Positions 46,343-58,403 are shown, counted from the stretch's first letter. The stretch: DNA of 64,000 bases from Apiospora phragmitis (GCA_038363925.1 JAQQWL010000005.1:868001-932000), one strand, 5' to 3'. The notes: generated by a model not told the origin, from the sequence alone. Numbers and translations: made by a program.

Positions 46343-47434
46343 ATGAATGAGCCTGCAGCCGGCAACGATGTCCCAGAGACCCATCTGGAGCGCGGTCCGG
46401 ACAATCCGGACAATCCGGACAGGGTGAGTCAGGAAGAAGCCGACAACCCACCGCCCACGTGGGCTCGACCGAGAAGAACTCAAAACCAGTGGCGCGGCAA
46501 CTGCCTTTTCCGCCTTCTCATCGTCCTCCTCTTCGTCGTGCTTCTCGTCATCATCCTCGCAGACCAGATGCATTCCCAAGACTCCAATTCCGGAGACGGC
46601 GGCCGTCGCCCTCCCAAAATCACTCACATAGCCTCGCTAGGCTCCTCCTACGCGGCGGGTCCAGGCATTCCGCCCCAGCGCAACCCCGCCGCCGGGCGCT
46701 CCGGCCACAACTACGCCGCCCTCCTCCAGCGCCGACTCAGCGGCAAGAGCCACAACAACCACAAGGTGGCGTTGACAGACCTGTCCGTCTCGGGCGCGAC
46801 CCTGCTCAATCTGATCTCGGAGCCGCAGGACACCGGCCTCCAAGTCTTCGCGCCGCAGTTGCGCGGCGTCCCCGCCGCCGCCGACCTGGTCCTCGTCCTG
46901 GGCGGCGGCAACGACATCGACTACATCGGCGGCCTGATGCGGGACGCCATGCAGCTGCCCGCGGACCTTTTCGGTGGCATGTCGACCACCACGATAGACT
47001 CGGCCGACGCGTTGGCGCGGCGGTACGGCCGCGTCCTCGACGCGGTGCACGCCGCCGCGCCGCGCGCGACCGTGCTCGTGGTCGAGTACCTGACGCTGCT
47101 GGGGCGCGACTTCGTGCCCGGCGTGCACGCGCCCTTTGGCGAGGCCCGCGCCCGCTACCACCGGCAGCGCGCGGCGCTGCTAAACAACGGCACGCGTGCC
47201 GCGAGGGCGGGCCGCGAGGATTGGTGCCACGTCGTGCCGGTCTCAGACCACACCGGCGGGCACGGCATCGGCGCCGCGGAGCCGTGGGTCACGGACTACC
47301 TGGGGGTGTCGGACGGGTCTCATGTGCCGTACCACCCCAACGCGGCGGGCATGGAGGGGGCGGAGGAGATAATCTATCGGAAGCTAGTGGAGTTGAATAT
47401 GGTGGATGAGGATGATAAGGATGGCGAGTTGTGA
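46343..47434 (+). CDS. Membrane-anchored SGNH/GDSL-type hydrolase
   Basis: A single exon encodes 363 residues. A short Pro/Asp-rich N-terminus with the repeat DNPDNPD precedes a single membrane helix (LFRLLIVLLFVVLLVIILA, residues about 55-73), giving a type II signal-anchor protein. The catalytic domain has block I as SLGSSYAAG with the likely nucleophile Ser102, block II SGAT, block III GGGNDIDY, and block V DGSHVPYHPNAAG with the catalytic His. SGNH hydrolases cleave ester bonds of lipids or acylated sugars, and the substrate is not evident here. The domain would face the secretory lumen or cell exterior. Starting at 46343 gives the complete anchor, and the frame is intact. Confidence 0.85.
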   Translation: MNEPAAGNDVPETHLERGPDNPDNPDRVSQEEADNPPPTWARPRRTQNQWRGNCLFRLLIVLLFVVLLVIILADQMHSQDSNSGDGGRRPPKITHIASLGSSYAAGPGIPPQRNPAAGRSGHNYAALLQRRLSGKSHNNHKVALTDLSVSGATLLNLISEPQDTGLQVFAPQLRGVPAAADLVLVLGGGNDIDYIGGLMRDAMQLPADLFGGMSTTTIDSADALARRYGRVLDAVHAAAPRATVLVVEYLTLLGRDFVPGVHAPFGEARARYHRQRAALLNNGTRAARAGREDWCHVVPVSDHTGGHGIGAAEPWVTDYLGVSDGSHVPYHPNAAGMEGAEEIIYRKLVELNMVDEDDKDGEL

Positions 47435-47822
47435 TGGTTATGTACTCTAAAGTAAGCGCTATATGCAGTTGGATATATAGCGATGATTTGACTAATTTCT
47501 ACTGTTCTTCCGTATTTCATAGTTCATATATCACGTTTTCCATTTATCCCAACCGTGCTCTGTGCCAGCTTTAACGCCCCAAACTCCGAGTAATTATTCA
47601 GTAATCATATTTGGATACGAGCTGCAGTGCGGGCTACGGAAAGAACGTGTCAAATCAGGGTAGAGTGGACTGGTTTAGAACAGTGGAATTTCGGGAGCCT
47701 CCCAGATCAAGTATACACAACCATCATTAGGGCCAATCGTCATTAAGTATTCCAACGTCCTGACCAACGACTAAGCAGCCTCCGGGGCGTTCCTTTACAG
47801 TCCACCAGTGCCTCTCAACGCC

Positions 47823-48701
47823 TTATTGCTTCTCCATCGACTCCAGAAGGCCCTCGGTAATCTCTTCTCTGATCAAACTGTCCTTCAAGATGTATGCGAG
47901 TAATTGCTTGTGCGCTGCAAGAGAGCTGTCATCCATCTTCGATATTCTGTTCAGGTTGTCCTCTATGGCGGCCACCAAGAAAACGGGGAAGTCAACCTAC
48001 TCAGGGTATTGTTAGACGATGGGAGGCCACCAGGGCATATCATGCCATTTCTTAACGGAAGAGGGTGAGGGCAGAAGACGTGGTTGGTAACTCGCCTTTT
48101 TGGAGATAGACCCCTCGAAGTATTTCAGTTCGCCGTCGGTGGCTGCCAGTCCTCTGTGGCGAAAGTAGGCATTGAGGCTGTAGTCGTAAGGAATGTCCAG
48201 TCGAATGGCATGGTCCCGGTACTGGTACAAGTTGGGTCCCCTGACCGTCCCCTTCTCGCAGTCGAGCTGGTAGTGGTAGGCCAGCAGGGCGGCGGTCAGG
48301 AAGTGGCCGATGTCCTGGTAGGAGGCTTTCCAGTCGGCGCTGGTGATGGCGGTCCCCTCGGGCTTCTCGTGGTAGTCGAGCAGCTTCTTGGGCATCTGCT
48401 TCTGGTACTGCCGCTGCAGGTTGACCTCGGCCACGTACGGCGCCAGGAGGGACTGCACCTTCTCGTTGTCCGACAGGGTCCGCTGGTGCTGCTCCGCGGC
48501 CATCTTCTCCTGGTAGGCCCGCCGCGCCTCTTCGGATTTCTTCTTCCTTCGCTGTCACTCCTCCTCGCTCATGACGTCGACCTTCACTCCGGGCCTCTTG
48601 ATCTCCGCCGTCATCGCGACCGCCTTGGCCTGCGCTATCTCGCTGGCCGTCTCGCCGTTCCAGGCGCCATCCCAGGTACCATAGCGATAGGCGCTCGACA
48701 T
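47823..48701 (-). pseudogene. Hypothetical protein with a premature TGA
   Basis: From the ATG at 48701 (MSSAYRYGTWDGAW) the frame is open except for a TGA at 48555-48557 (after VDVMSEEE), where TGG would continue into QRRKKKSEEARRAYQEKMAA. It runs on through a charged helical region and a NAYFRHRGLAATDGELKYFE block to a GTTAAG donor at 48056. After a 60 bp intron with a CTAAC branch-like site, exon 47996-47823 encodes VDFPVFLVAAIEDNLNRISK and the stop. Restored length would be about 271 residues. I do not recognise the family. The long charged helices suggest a coiled or scaffolding protein. The start could also be taken at 48503, after the stop, giving a shorter product. Confidence 0.6.
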
Positions 48702-50142
48702 GATTGCGTATAGGATACAACTATTTGTGGGCTTCCAACGATGTTGTAGACAAATGAAGCGCCTATCGTAAGCAAGAGCTCATAAACATCCACTTGGAGA
48801 TCTGGCCTCAATCAGCTAATATACTTATAGTACATGACAGGCCGCATACACCGCACACGGCGCGATGATCCCTTGTCCTCTTGATCCGCGCCACCGACAT
48901 CATCTTGCGCGAAATATGTTTAGTTTTATAATGTTTCTGCATGTTTTACATCATCAATATAGCTCGGCCATCTTCTGTGGAGGATTCCTTTGTCCGGAGC
49001 TACGGTATTGCAGCAGAATATCATTTCTTTAACCATTACAACCTGTCCCTTTCGGAGTCTAACTTTACATAACCATCAATAACTACCAAAGTTAGAACTT
49101 CTCTCATCATTGTGTCTATAGTATTGGATCATGGCTTCCTCACAGGGGGGTGGTTATTACGTCTTCTGTTGAGTTCGGGGGGTCATCAGGCATGGCGGCG
49201 CCACGGTACCGTTACCCTATTCCCCTGTGCAGAATTCCTGGCCTTAATCAGGAGGAATCAGCAAGAGCTACACCAAAGTTATGGGGAATGAGGCTTTCAT
49301 CTGGGATATTTCTTTATAATGTACGCCTTTGGACTGACGCTATTGTCGCAATGAACGGTGTAGCATAAATATATCATGTTTCAATTACGAGCGGTTAATC
49401 TAGTTGGACGAATAGGCCCGGAAAATTCAATTTTTGGGTTCGATTTTGGTTTCTTCGTTATAGGAAGTATAGGTAACAATAAGAATAGACCCCCGAGTTA
49501 TTGTTTTACTTACGATCTGCGTATCGCAAACATGCCAAAACTTTAAGGCGATGCGCGCAAAGATGCCCTTGGCTACTTACATACTAATATCCATAGAGCT
49601 CAGTACTGAATACATGCATCGAACCGAAGGACTTTTCCCATAGGATGTTCGTGAGACACGGATATCCCGCGTGCGACACGAGCCGTCCCCGTCATTCCTA
49701 TGCTATTAGGTACGACACTTGTATACTAAAGTTCTGCCGTGCCGCAATTTACTAGTGTTCACGCATATCGTTATACGTATAATCCTGGTAGTAGCATTAC
49801 AATGGATCCGCAGAATCTCCGTGATCGACCAACAAAAGCCAGGGGCAAATCTACGGGTTTGACTTTAGATGTGACAGCTGAATGAGACTGTTTCGTCAGT
49901 TGGCGTAAACCGCCTGCCTCGTCACAAGTAACCAAGTATTATATCATTGCTTAATCCGATGGGGACCATAGCTTAGCAATAATTGCAAGTTTCAATGCTA
50001 TCGGACAGCTGAGAACTACATATTGAGGACCTTGGACGCACCCTACGAAGTAACGGGGGCTGGAGGCGTTTTTCGCAGCAAGATATACGACGTGACTACA
50101 TACTTTAAGCAATATTCTCCATATCACTTAACACCACTTACC
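48702..50142. other. Long stretch without a supported gene
   Basis: Composition is normal to slightly AT-rich without the CA/TG depletion of RIP. The short frame at 49150-49368 has no recognised feature. No RNA gene or repeat stands out. The final part contains the upstream region of the gene starting at 50143. Confidence 0.4.
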
Positions 50143-51118
50143 ATGGCCTCAGCCAACTATGATAGGTGGCTCAAGGATGCCGCACCCTGGGCCCAGGAAG
50201 GCGACTGGGACACCGACGAGTACTTCAGGTGGGTGAAGCGGCTCGGCGAGGCCAAAGCCCAGCTCGATGATACCTATCTGCGCCTCGACAAGAGCCTCTT
50301 AGCGACCGGCACCAAGATGGCCGCCGTCCACAAGGCCAACATCGAGAAAGCCGGGAAACACTCCCAAATTATACCTGCAACTGTCGCCAAGCTGATTCTA
50401 CGCTACATCATCGCGTACAATTTCTTCGTGCGCGCCACGTATGAGGAGACCCCGGACAATGCCCTGGTCGGCCGGGTTCTGCAGCATCTCGCGTTGCTCA
50501 AGATTGGCGTGTTGGATGTTGACGTAGCATCCATGCTGCAATGTGCAGCCGACAAGGTCCGTTTGAGAGATGTTGCAGTCACCCAATCCTTCCTACCCAA
50601 AGCCTCACAGGTCCCGTGGGAGTTGACAGCTTGCATCAGGTACCTTTCGAGAGTGCGGTCAAGGCCAAGGTCGCCGAGCTCTCGGAAAAGTTCAGGGCGA
50701 GCGCCCCCACCGTGAACGCGTGCATCAGCTGCATCCGCAACCCGGATGCGATGGCACTGGTCATCCAGCGGCTTCGTGTAATCGCCGGGAGGAGGACCCG
50801 GCCTGGAAGACGCTCACCCAGGCCATCGACACCAAGGAGGAGCTGGACATGTTCCTCGCCCGACGCGCGGAGCCCCAGCTGGAGAGCCAGGCCCGGGACA
50901 ACGACAATTTCCAGGGGTTCGAACTCATGGTGTCGAGCGGCGACCTCGACAAGCTTCTCGCCACGGCCGAGGCTTGGGAGAAGGAGCACTGCTCCTGGGA
51001 GGCCACGATCGGGCCGGCCATCAAGGTGTTGCGACGTCTCGGCCGCACTTCGAGCGGGAAGGAATACAAAATAGTCCTTCTATCCAATGCCACTCATTAC
51101 GCTACGTCCACCTATTGA
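50143..51118 (+). pseudogene. Hypothetical helical protein, two frameshifts
   Basis: The ATG at 50143 opens MASANYDRWLKDAAPWAQEG and a helical domain (KLILRYIIAYNFFVRATYEE, LQHLALLKIGVLDVDVASML). The frame changes near 50625 into AVKAKVAELSEKFRASAPTV and CIRNPDAMALVIQRL, and again near 50790 into REEDPAWKTLTQAIDTKEEL and DNFQGFELMVSSGDLDKLL, ending at 51116-51118. The three frames follow each other without overlap and share the same charged, helical character, so they were one gene of about 325 codons. I do not recognise the family. An upstream in-frame ATG at 50023 adds 40 unremarkable residues. Confidence 0.6.
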
Positions 51119-51711
51119 TAGGATTGTTATACCTTCGAGTAGTGGACATTGTAATAAGGCGCTTCTCTCGTGATTAAGTATAGTTCAGTGGGATTTATGT
51201 GTAATAGTGTTTATAGTCAAAGAAATTTATTTACTGGACCAACTATATGCCATTAGAATAATGAATGTATAAATAACTTGCGATAGCTATATTCATATCT
51301 GCCATGGCGCATGTGCGCGAACCATTTCACCCCGCGCTGCGGTTCGCGTGACTAATTAGTTATTGTGTCCCTTTATCATCGGACGGTTGGTTGCCGAGTT
51401 ACCGCTGTTCAATTATTTCCGGGGATACCTTCGTCGGTCCACGGAAAGTGCTGCTTCCATATACTAGATGCCTTTACAAAAAGTCGTGCGAGGTGTAATT
51501 ACAAGAGTCTAGTCTTCGCGAACGATCTCCATCATATTTATTAAGATATTGTAGCTAATCTTTGACCCAAGAACAAATCGATCCTATCGTGTCGATCAAG
51601 GCGATAATTCCCATTGGTCATGTCATAAAGACCAGCCACCAGTGTTGTGTGGATCTTGAAATAGTGTTCGGCCATGATGTTGGCCTTGGACAGCACAGCA
51701 GCCAGCATAAG

Positions 51712-52053
51712 TCAGCTTCCCTTCGTCGCCAGATCTGACAGGATCGCGTTCGCTGCCAATATCAAGCGATAGCGCTCGACCCTCGTCGCCTTGGTGATGT
51801 CAGGATAGGTGCCATGCATCCACCGGTCTGGGTGGTAGACCATGACCAGCTCGTAGAAACGCCTCTTGCTGTACGAGCCGTTCCTGGGCTGCTCGAGAAC
51901 CTCGTAAGGGTTACATTTTGCTTGTGATGGCCAGCGGGTGAGGACTTGATGCTCCTTTGCCCAGCGGTCGTGCATTCTGCGTGAGGTACCCGGAGTTCCG
52001 AAACAAAGTAAGCCATGCTTCTTCTTGGCTGTGATATAACCCCGAGTAGTCAT
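51712..52053 (-). CDS. Small J-domain (DnaJ-like) protein
   Basis: The 113-residue protein has a basic N-terminus followed by a J-domain (NPYEVLEQP, RRFYELVMVYHPDRW). The diagnostic His-Pro-Asp is at residues 74-76 and helix IV-like sequence (RYRLILAANAILSD) closes the domain. J proteins stimulate the ATPase of Hsp70 partners. The basic, hydroxyl-rich N-terminus would fit a mitochondrial location, which is inference. Relatives usually continue past the J-domain, so the stop directly after DLATKGS may mark a truncation. Confidence 0.65.
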   Translation of the reverse strand: MTTRGYITAKKKHGLLCFGTPGTSRRMHDRWAKEHQVLTRWPSQAKCNPYEVLEQPRNGSYSKRRFYELVMVYHPDRWMHGTYPDITKATRVERYRLILAANAILSDLATKGS

Positions 52054-53746
52054 GGAGTTAAATAATAACGTTTTGTTTTTTGAAGACCCTTGCCTGTCAG
52101 ATCAAGCAAATACGGCGAATTCTAATAAATTGTGTAGCTATAAGTATTAAAAGGAACAGAGAGGAGGATGATATATGAGAGTGTTGTCGTGGTTGTCTAT
52201 GTTGTCTATGTTGTCTACCGCCCGAACTCTCAAGGTTTCATCGTGGAGCCGCCTCCGGCCACCGAGTACCAAGAATCAGGGGACCCGACTCACCGTATAG
52301 AAGTGATATTCGCGGCGACTTTCACTTAGACGCAGCTTTGTCTCATGCTTGCAAGAGCCCAATAAAGTTGAGGTTTAACAGAACCCTGACTTGTCTCAAG
52401 CCTGACTTCATGATCGACAATTTGGACCCGACAAATTGCCCTCATAATTGCTCAGATTGCGGGGAAGTGAAACTGCAGAGCAAGTGAATACGCACATATA
52501 CTAATATCACTATGCATGCAGCCGGTAATATCGCAGTATCTCGTTTACCCAAAACAGCCCTTTAATTAACTACCGTCGCCCCTTTCGTTTCCACGTTAGC
52601 TGAAAGGGGCACAGGCGACTAGACAGGGCAAGTGTTAAATCAAGCTTCGCCTAGAAACCGTCTGACTATGTTGCCGGTTCTCAGTACGCTGACACCTGAT
52701 GCAGCTTATAGGAAGTGTTGCTTGTGCTTATAGCGCTTTACTAAATGGAATGATCCTATGGCGTTAGCTTAGGTCCGCGCGGGCGACGGGTTCCCTCGGG
52801 CGTGACATTAGATCGGGATTAGGTGGATACTTGCTCAAACCACCTCAATAGCAAGCGAGAGCAAATTTCTATTGGACAGCGTGCGCCACCTTGCATGAGA
52901 TGGTCTTGCATACAACAGCACCTGATGAGCAAATTATCAAACTACTACTGCCATGATTTCTTCATATGGGGATGCCATATGATCCGATTTACTGCCTGGG
53001 GTGGATTCCTTATTCGCTCTTCATCTGGTAGGGTCTTCACCAATAAAAACCTTGTATTGAAGCTTATTTCAACCTCCGTTAGATCCAGCCGGCTCCGGGG
53101 CCGCGGAATTGGAAACCGGCTAACTTTAGAGTTGAAATAGCAGTTGCAAAGAGTAGTCAAGGGACTTTCTTAGCACAGTCATATTACTCAGGAAGGTTAG
53201 GTCGTGCAATATATTGCTATCGGAACCGCTCGTAGTTCGAAGTCATGGAGAGGGGTTTCTGTGTTAGCCAGCATTACGTTACCTGTACACGAGCTATCTA
53301 GTATTAAGGAAAGAGAGCATATGAAACGGCCGGAGCAATCACCGGTAGGCACTGACCCAGTGCCTTGAGGGTCCCGCGGGAAAATAGTGGGACATGCCTA
53401 GATGTGGAAAAGGCCCGACTCGATTTATTCTGCTCATATCAGCTCACACCATCCGTTACGTTATGATCATGTCGTGGTATTATATGGGCGTCCCCAGCGC
53501 GTTCAGTCTAATGCACACTAATGCGGTCCCAGCTATATGAGCAGGTAAACTGGTATTCAACTGCCATCGAATCGTCTATGGCATCCTCAGTGGAACATGT
53601 AAGACCATAGCAGTATTTAAATCATTGCCTATCCGAGCAAAATACAACGGTCTCTAGGTAGGCCGCAGCATTTGCATTTCTTTGGTGCAAAACTCTGCTT
53701 TGAACCTGTCACCATCTAGGCCAACGGCCGTCAACTCACAATCGAC
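52054..53746. other. Long stretch without a supported gene
   Basis: No protein family is recognisable in the frames here (for example 52823-53140 plus, 52945-53160 minus, which are shadows of each other). A small tandem repeat TTGTCTATG repeats about three times at 52190-52217. Promoter sequence for the gene at 53747 lies in the last part. Confidence 0.4.
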
Positions 53747-54620
53747 ATGGCCCGCATTACTTTGATGCATGCATTTCTTATCGTTGCCGAGCTCCTCTTC
53801 TCCATTGTCACATTTGTAATTTTCTGCACCGCCTATCCTGACCATTATAGGACCCGGCTGTGGTCTATCGGTGGAGAAATGGGATGGAATTCAAACCCGC
53901 GCCTCCGGATCTACTTTTATGCCAACTACGAGGACCCTCCTGAGGTCCCTTGATTTGGAGCCAAAGGTAGACGACCAGAAATCACGAAGTTCTAACACGT
54001 CATTTGCTCACATATGCTTCATAGTCTAACCGACTCGGCCTTGGCGATCGCAACATTGTCCCTGGTGCTGTGCGTCACTCGGATGCTCCTTAGCCTCTAC
54101 AGCTTCATGATGCCAGCCTTTGGCGTCTTATACGATGCAGTGCTGGCTTTCTGCTGGTACTACAGCGTGAATGCGCAGTCTTCAGGCGACTTCATTGACT
54201 CGGAGCACATCAGCACCCGACCATGGTACCTTGAGAAGACTTGCGACATTGTTGCCGTGCCAGATAGAGACGCTTGCATCGTGGGGAAAGTGTCCTTCTA
54301 TTTTGCGTTCGTTTCACTGTGAGTTAAGATTCTCTTGCGGTTGCTCTGCTATACTGTCCTGTTGAAGAACTAGCAGTACACTAACACATCATGTCCAAAG
54401 AATTCTTCATACAATTAGACTGCTTGTGTGCCTACTCAAAATCACATATTGGTGCGGAGAGAACCGGAAACTAGATGGTTTCTCAGAAAAGTTGTCTTTG
54501 GGGATGATAAGCCGACCTGACAGTCATTCGTATCGGCCACTCGCAATTGACGTGGGAATGTGGGATGACATCGAGTCTTCAGAGGTGTGTATGGGACTGG
54601 ATCAGTCAGGGTGCAAGTAG
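53747..54620 (+). pseudogene. Four-helix (MARVEL-like) fungal membrane protein, one-base deletion
   Basis: Exons 53747-53966, 54025-54318 and 54419-54620 join across 58 and 100 bp GT-AG introns. Membrane helices are visible in LMHAFLIVAELLFSIVTFVI, ALAIATLSLVLCVTRMLL, the FGVLYDAVLAFCWYYSV region and the KVSFYFAFVSLLLVCLLK junction. Conserved blocks include FCTAYPDHYRTRLWSIGGE, YFYANYEDPPEVP and QSSGDF. Exon lengths sum to 716, one short of a multiple of three. Adding one T at 53950-53951 restores PEVPLIWSQ and a 238-residue protein of normal family length. As given, translation stops after PEVP. The function of this fungal family is unknown. Confidence 0.7.
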
Positions 54621-55392
54621 TCCTTGTTGATCCCACAATCAGCAGTCTCTTGCCTATGCCGTTGGATAATACAATGATGTAAGGCCTAGGGCCTTCCTCC
54701 CGTTCCTTGACTAGGTATGGCCACCAATGACACATCGCAGTGAATGGGCTTTCTAATTCCACATCTGACCGTTTCAAAGTTGACATCCCTCGTAGTTAAT
54801 CCATGGCCATCGTTGCGGCAAAATTAGAAATATTAATCTTGGTAACTTGCTATCCAGGACAAGACACGTGCAACTGAACATGATTAATAGTAAAGGCGGT
54901 GTGAACCTTGCGCCGGTTCGAGTTTGCCTACATAGTAGAGCCGATAACACTGTCGAGACGGGAAATATAGCTATAGTGGTTCTATTCTCTCGTAGCTGTT
55001 CAATCGTTCCAGAGCCAATTGCACTAAGCCTTTATACTGTCTTGAACCGGGCCCTAACAACAGCAAAAATTATTATCGACATGTGGCATAGGTGCTACCT
55101 GATGGCAGAAGATGAGATGATCCCAGCTTCTAGCCGAGCCGTATGGGTTTCGTAGCAGGTCATCGGACTGAGCTTGAATGATGTCGGAACGGGTATGGAC
55201 GTGACCGTGACCTGGAGACATTATCAAGCAGCACATGGTTTGGCACGAGGAATCGAAGCCGACCATAATCCAAATAATTCCCAGAGGCTTAGTACTCATA
55301 TAATGCCAGCGTTGCCGACTCTGTCGTTCGGTAGCCTCATACGGTCCTGTTCCGGCGCATGGACCCTCTCCAGCTTGTTGAAATGGTACCGG
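54621..55392. other. Stretch without a supported gene
   Basis: Only short unrecognised frames occur (54847-55155 plus, 55054-55299 minus). The right part is immediately downstream of the HET pseudogene read leftward. Confidence 0.4.
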
Positions 55393-56842
55393 CTAGTGGC
55401 GCAGTTGAGATTTCGCAGCCAGAAACCGGGGTAGATAGTTACGGGAGGCTTTGTAAACGCCAGGGGTATCCTGACATCGATAATCTCTCGCGCCACCATC
55501 TCGGTCGTAACGTAGCTTTCCCCATTGCGGCTGTTCACTCTCACGTACTCGGTTTCTCCATATTTCCTGAAATATGGCGTATTGCCCGGAAGCTTTCGAG
55601 CTCCCTGCCTTGAGATTGGCCCGGTATATACCCAGAGGAGGTGTCAATATCATAGGCAGGGATATGTTCAGCCCAAATTGGTTGATGTGAAAACCACCTG
55701 ACCGTCCGAGGCTAGCCACATCGCCGCACCACGCGAAGCATGCCGGGGACGGGGCAAGCATGCCCCAATACGCCTGATTGGCATCCCTGGTTCCTTCATC
55801 TAGAAGTTCAAGGTCTCAGACAAAGATCGACTCGTCCGTGGATTTAGATATGATTTGCTGTTGCAGGCGCAAAAATGCCTGCGCCCGTTCCCCATATATC
55901 AGGGGCATGTTGACTTCGAAAAGACCCATCAAACTGTAGGCACGATCCTCCAGACGACCGGTCGTCCGCTCGGCGGCCCATGACATGCGCTGCGCGACGG
56001 AATAGGCTCGTGACTGCTTCTTGTTCTCCAATACATCCCGGGGATCCCGGTCTTCCGAACAAGGACACCGCCTAGAGTAGATTTGTCCCCCAAGAGTTTC
56101 CAGCTGGTGTCGTAGGAACGGACCCTCTTGGGCGCGATTAGCTCTTGCAGCGTCCATCCCCTTGAAAACCATTCGCTTTTGTCGATCTGCTTTGCGGGAG
56201 AGACGTCCTCGAGGAAGGCGATGCAAAGGTCTGATTCAGCGTACCACCTGTACATGGAGTTGATGGCTTCGCTCAGCTCGACCGAGTCGGTCTTGTTAAT
56301 GCAGCAAGTGTCGTCCCAGATTAGACCATAGCCCAACGTCTTTGCTAAAGCGCACGCGCCAGCAAATTTGGAAAACCCTCCTTTAGCTTGTACTTTAGAG
56401 TCAATAGACAAGACATCATGGTACGTTATCTCCTCAGTTCCCCAAGTCCAACGATGTGATAGGATGCAGTAGCCATTTTCCAAACTCCGGACCTCTGAGT
56501 CCGAGAGTGCGTGAAATTTGAACGTGCTGATGTAATATTCACCATTGTGGGGGTTGCGAAGAGAATGAAAAGCGAAGCTTTCTGAACTCTGCAGATCTCT
56601 TCAGTAAGCCTGGTGAGGTAAACCATAACCCGATCCTGCAGCCGCAGTTCGCCTTGGCGGAGCTGCATTAAGGCTGTGCTCACCACCCTGTCATTGAATA
56701 CGTCTATTCTTCTGACTGACCTACCGCCACTGGCGGCCGCTATTGGACTTCGGCCGGCCACCGTTTCGCGTCCACCAATCAAGGCAGTAGCTACGTCACC
56801 CTCAAGGATGCACTGGAAAACGCATGTGTGAACCATACACAT
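55393..56842 (-). pseudogene. HET-domain protein, one frameshift and one nonsense codon
   Basis: The HET domain is almost complete. It reads KFHALSDSEVRSLENGYCIL, SHRWTWGTEEITYHDV, GLIWDDTCCINK, AINSMYRWYAESDLCIAFLE and WFSRGWTLQELIAPKRV. It then shifts frame at the C4 run (plus-strand G at 56040-56043) into DVLENKKQSRAYSVAQRMSW and VNMPLIYGERAQAFLRLQQQ. A TGA at 55816-55818 follows ESIFV where Trp is plausible. The same frame then continues through WGMLAPSPACFAW and FGLNISLPMILTPP to the stop at 55393. An upstream helical frame reaching 56842 may be an N-terminal extension. HET proteins mediate heterokaryon incompatibility. This copy should be inactive as written. Confidence 0.75.
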
Positions 56843-56843
56843 T

Positions 56844-57477
56844 CTAAAGGAGCGCCACTTGGATCAAATGTCAGGAAGGCTGCTCCCAAACAGGTTTTCC
56901 CTTGCGCCGAAAGTATATCAGAGTGCCAGGCTTTCCCAGGAACGAGTTTCATTCAAACTTCAATAAAGACGCTCAGGCACTCGTCGATTTGCCCTCCAGT
57001 GAGGTTCGATCATGGACAATGCTGATTAATCTCTCGGGCTAAGTATCTCCTGATGTGCGAATCTTGAATCCGAATCTTGAAATACTTCTTTCCAAACATT
57101 AATTAAGAAAATTATGGTAGACTATTTCTCTTTTGTAATGCAGCCAGAGGTTAAGTCCTGCGCCCTCGTCAAGGAGGACTATCTAGACGGTATGGAGCAT
57201 CGCTACCTCTTTGCCAGAGGCGTAGTCCCTAAGCTCATGGGTGCGATCTTGGGTGACCTGGCATACTCTATACCCGACTCCAGGGTCCAATAGTGGTAAT
57301 TATTGTAGAAATACGGGACCAGCTCCACCGGCATATATTGCCAGCCCACGTACTTCTGGGTGCAGCCCTCGATGGGAGGGCCCTGGTAGTAGTCGTCGAC
57401 CCCCGAAGGGTCGACAAAGTCGCTATCAACGAGCGCGACTACGAGGTAAGGTGCCGGAGCGTGGCGCATCTGAGTAG
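56844..57477. other. Stretch with one unassigned minus-strand frame
   Basis: The minus-strand frame 57203-57469 (88 residues, rich in Tyr and Pro, with YFYNNYHYW) looks protein-like but I cannot place it in a family, and it lacks visible splice partners. Otherwise no gene is seen. The N-terminal Rossmann part expected before the SDR remnant at 57478 is not here. Confidence 0.35.
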
Positions 57478-58022
57478 GCTTGGCCCAACGGCCAGTATGA
57501 GATCATCGAGAAGAACGTCTCGCTCGTCAAAGATGCCGAAAAGGTGGCCGAGTTCGTCAAGAGCAAGGAGTCCTCCCTAGACTTACTCTTCCTGTCCGTA
57601 GGCTTCGTCTCCCTGGATGGACGACAGGGTACGGTTTGCTATGAGAGTCCCCCTAATAAAACTAATTCCCTGCCTACATGAACTGACTTCTATCAACAGA
57701 TACCACCGAGGGCCTCGACGCCAGCATGACGACCCGGTACAACTCCTGCCTCCGCATCACCCAGCTCCTGCTCCCCCTGCTTAACCAGGCCGCGAGCCCG
57801 CACGTCATCTCGGTCCTGGCGGGCGGCTTGGAAGGTGCCATGCAGGAGGACGACTTGGACCTACGCCAGGCAAGGAACTGGTCCGTCGCCCGCGCCAGCG
57901 TGCACAGCGCAACCATGGGTACCCTGGCCCTGGAGAAGCTCGCGGCCGAGAACCCGGGCGTCAGCTTCGTGCACACGTACCCGGGGTTCGTCGCAACGCC
58001 GCTCTTCGACAACATCGTATAA
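57478..58022 (+). pseudogene. N-terminally truncated SDR-like (Rossmann) protein
   Basis: Exon 57478-57628 encodes PNGQYEIIEKNVSLVKDAEK and LLFLSVGFVSLDGRQ. After a 71 bp GT-AG intron, 57700-58022 encodes TTEGLDASMTTRYNSCLRIT, HVISVLAGGLEG and SFVHTYPGFVATPLFDNIV. This is the C-terminal two thirds of a fungal NAD(P)-binding SDR-type protein. The first Rossmann strand with TGxxxGIG is absent upstream, so the gene lacks its cofactor-binding start. The first exon begins after a possible acceptor at 57476-57477, leaving a small chance that a distant 5' exon exists. Confidence 0.65.
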
Positions 58023-58062
58023 TTAACACTACTGAGCTGAGGCAAGTAGAATAGAGGCTAGG

Positions 58063-58235
58063 GCGTATAGACATGCTCAAGATAAAGCTGCCCTTGAATA
58101 TCAATTTTCCTTTGTGATATTAAATAACAATCATGTTACTAACGTAGTAAATCCGAAATAACAGATAAAACTAGGAAGTAAAACTTAAGTGAAAGGGCGT
58201 AAGCTCAAGGAGCTCAACTTGGCTGTGGCCCGGTG
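58063..58235. repeat. Diverged direct repeat, copy 1
   Basis: The segment contains CCCTTGAATAT, AGTAAAACTTAAGTGAAAGG, GAGCTCAACTTG and CCGGTGCTTC in that order. The same landmarks recur with similar spacing at 58607-58775, about 545 bases on. Overall identity is moderate. It lies downstream, on the minus strand, of the tRNA-like sequence at 58404-58485. Confidence 0.65.
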
Positions 58236-58403
58236 CTTCGATAAATGAGACTCTTATCTCCTAAGCCATGGTGAAGCTGAGAGACATAAGTATCATCGGC
58301 ACACAAAAACGTCTTAACACAACTTAGAGCGGGAAATTGCTGTCTATAAGGCATCTCAATGGGCTCAGGCGTATGAATTGAACAAAAAGGAAAGTATAAA
58401 ACG

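Noticed and set aside
46459..47409. 316-residue Arg-rich frame overlapping the SGNH hydrolase
   Set aside because: Out-of-frame reading of the same GC-rich exon. The catalytic SGNH blocks are in the other frame.
57203..57469. 88-residue minus-strand frame as a gene
   Set aside because: Protein-like composition but no recognised family, no splice context and overlap with weak plus-strand frames. Kept only as a note.
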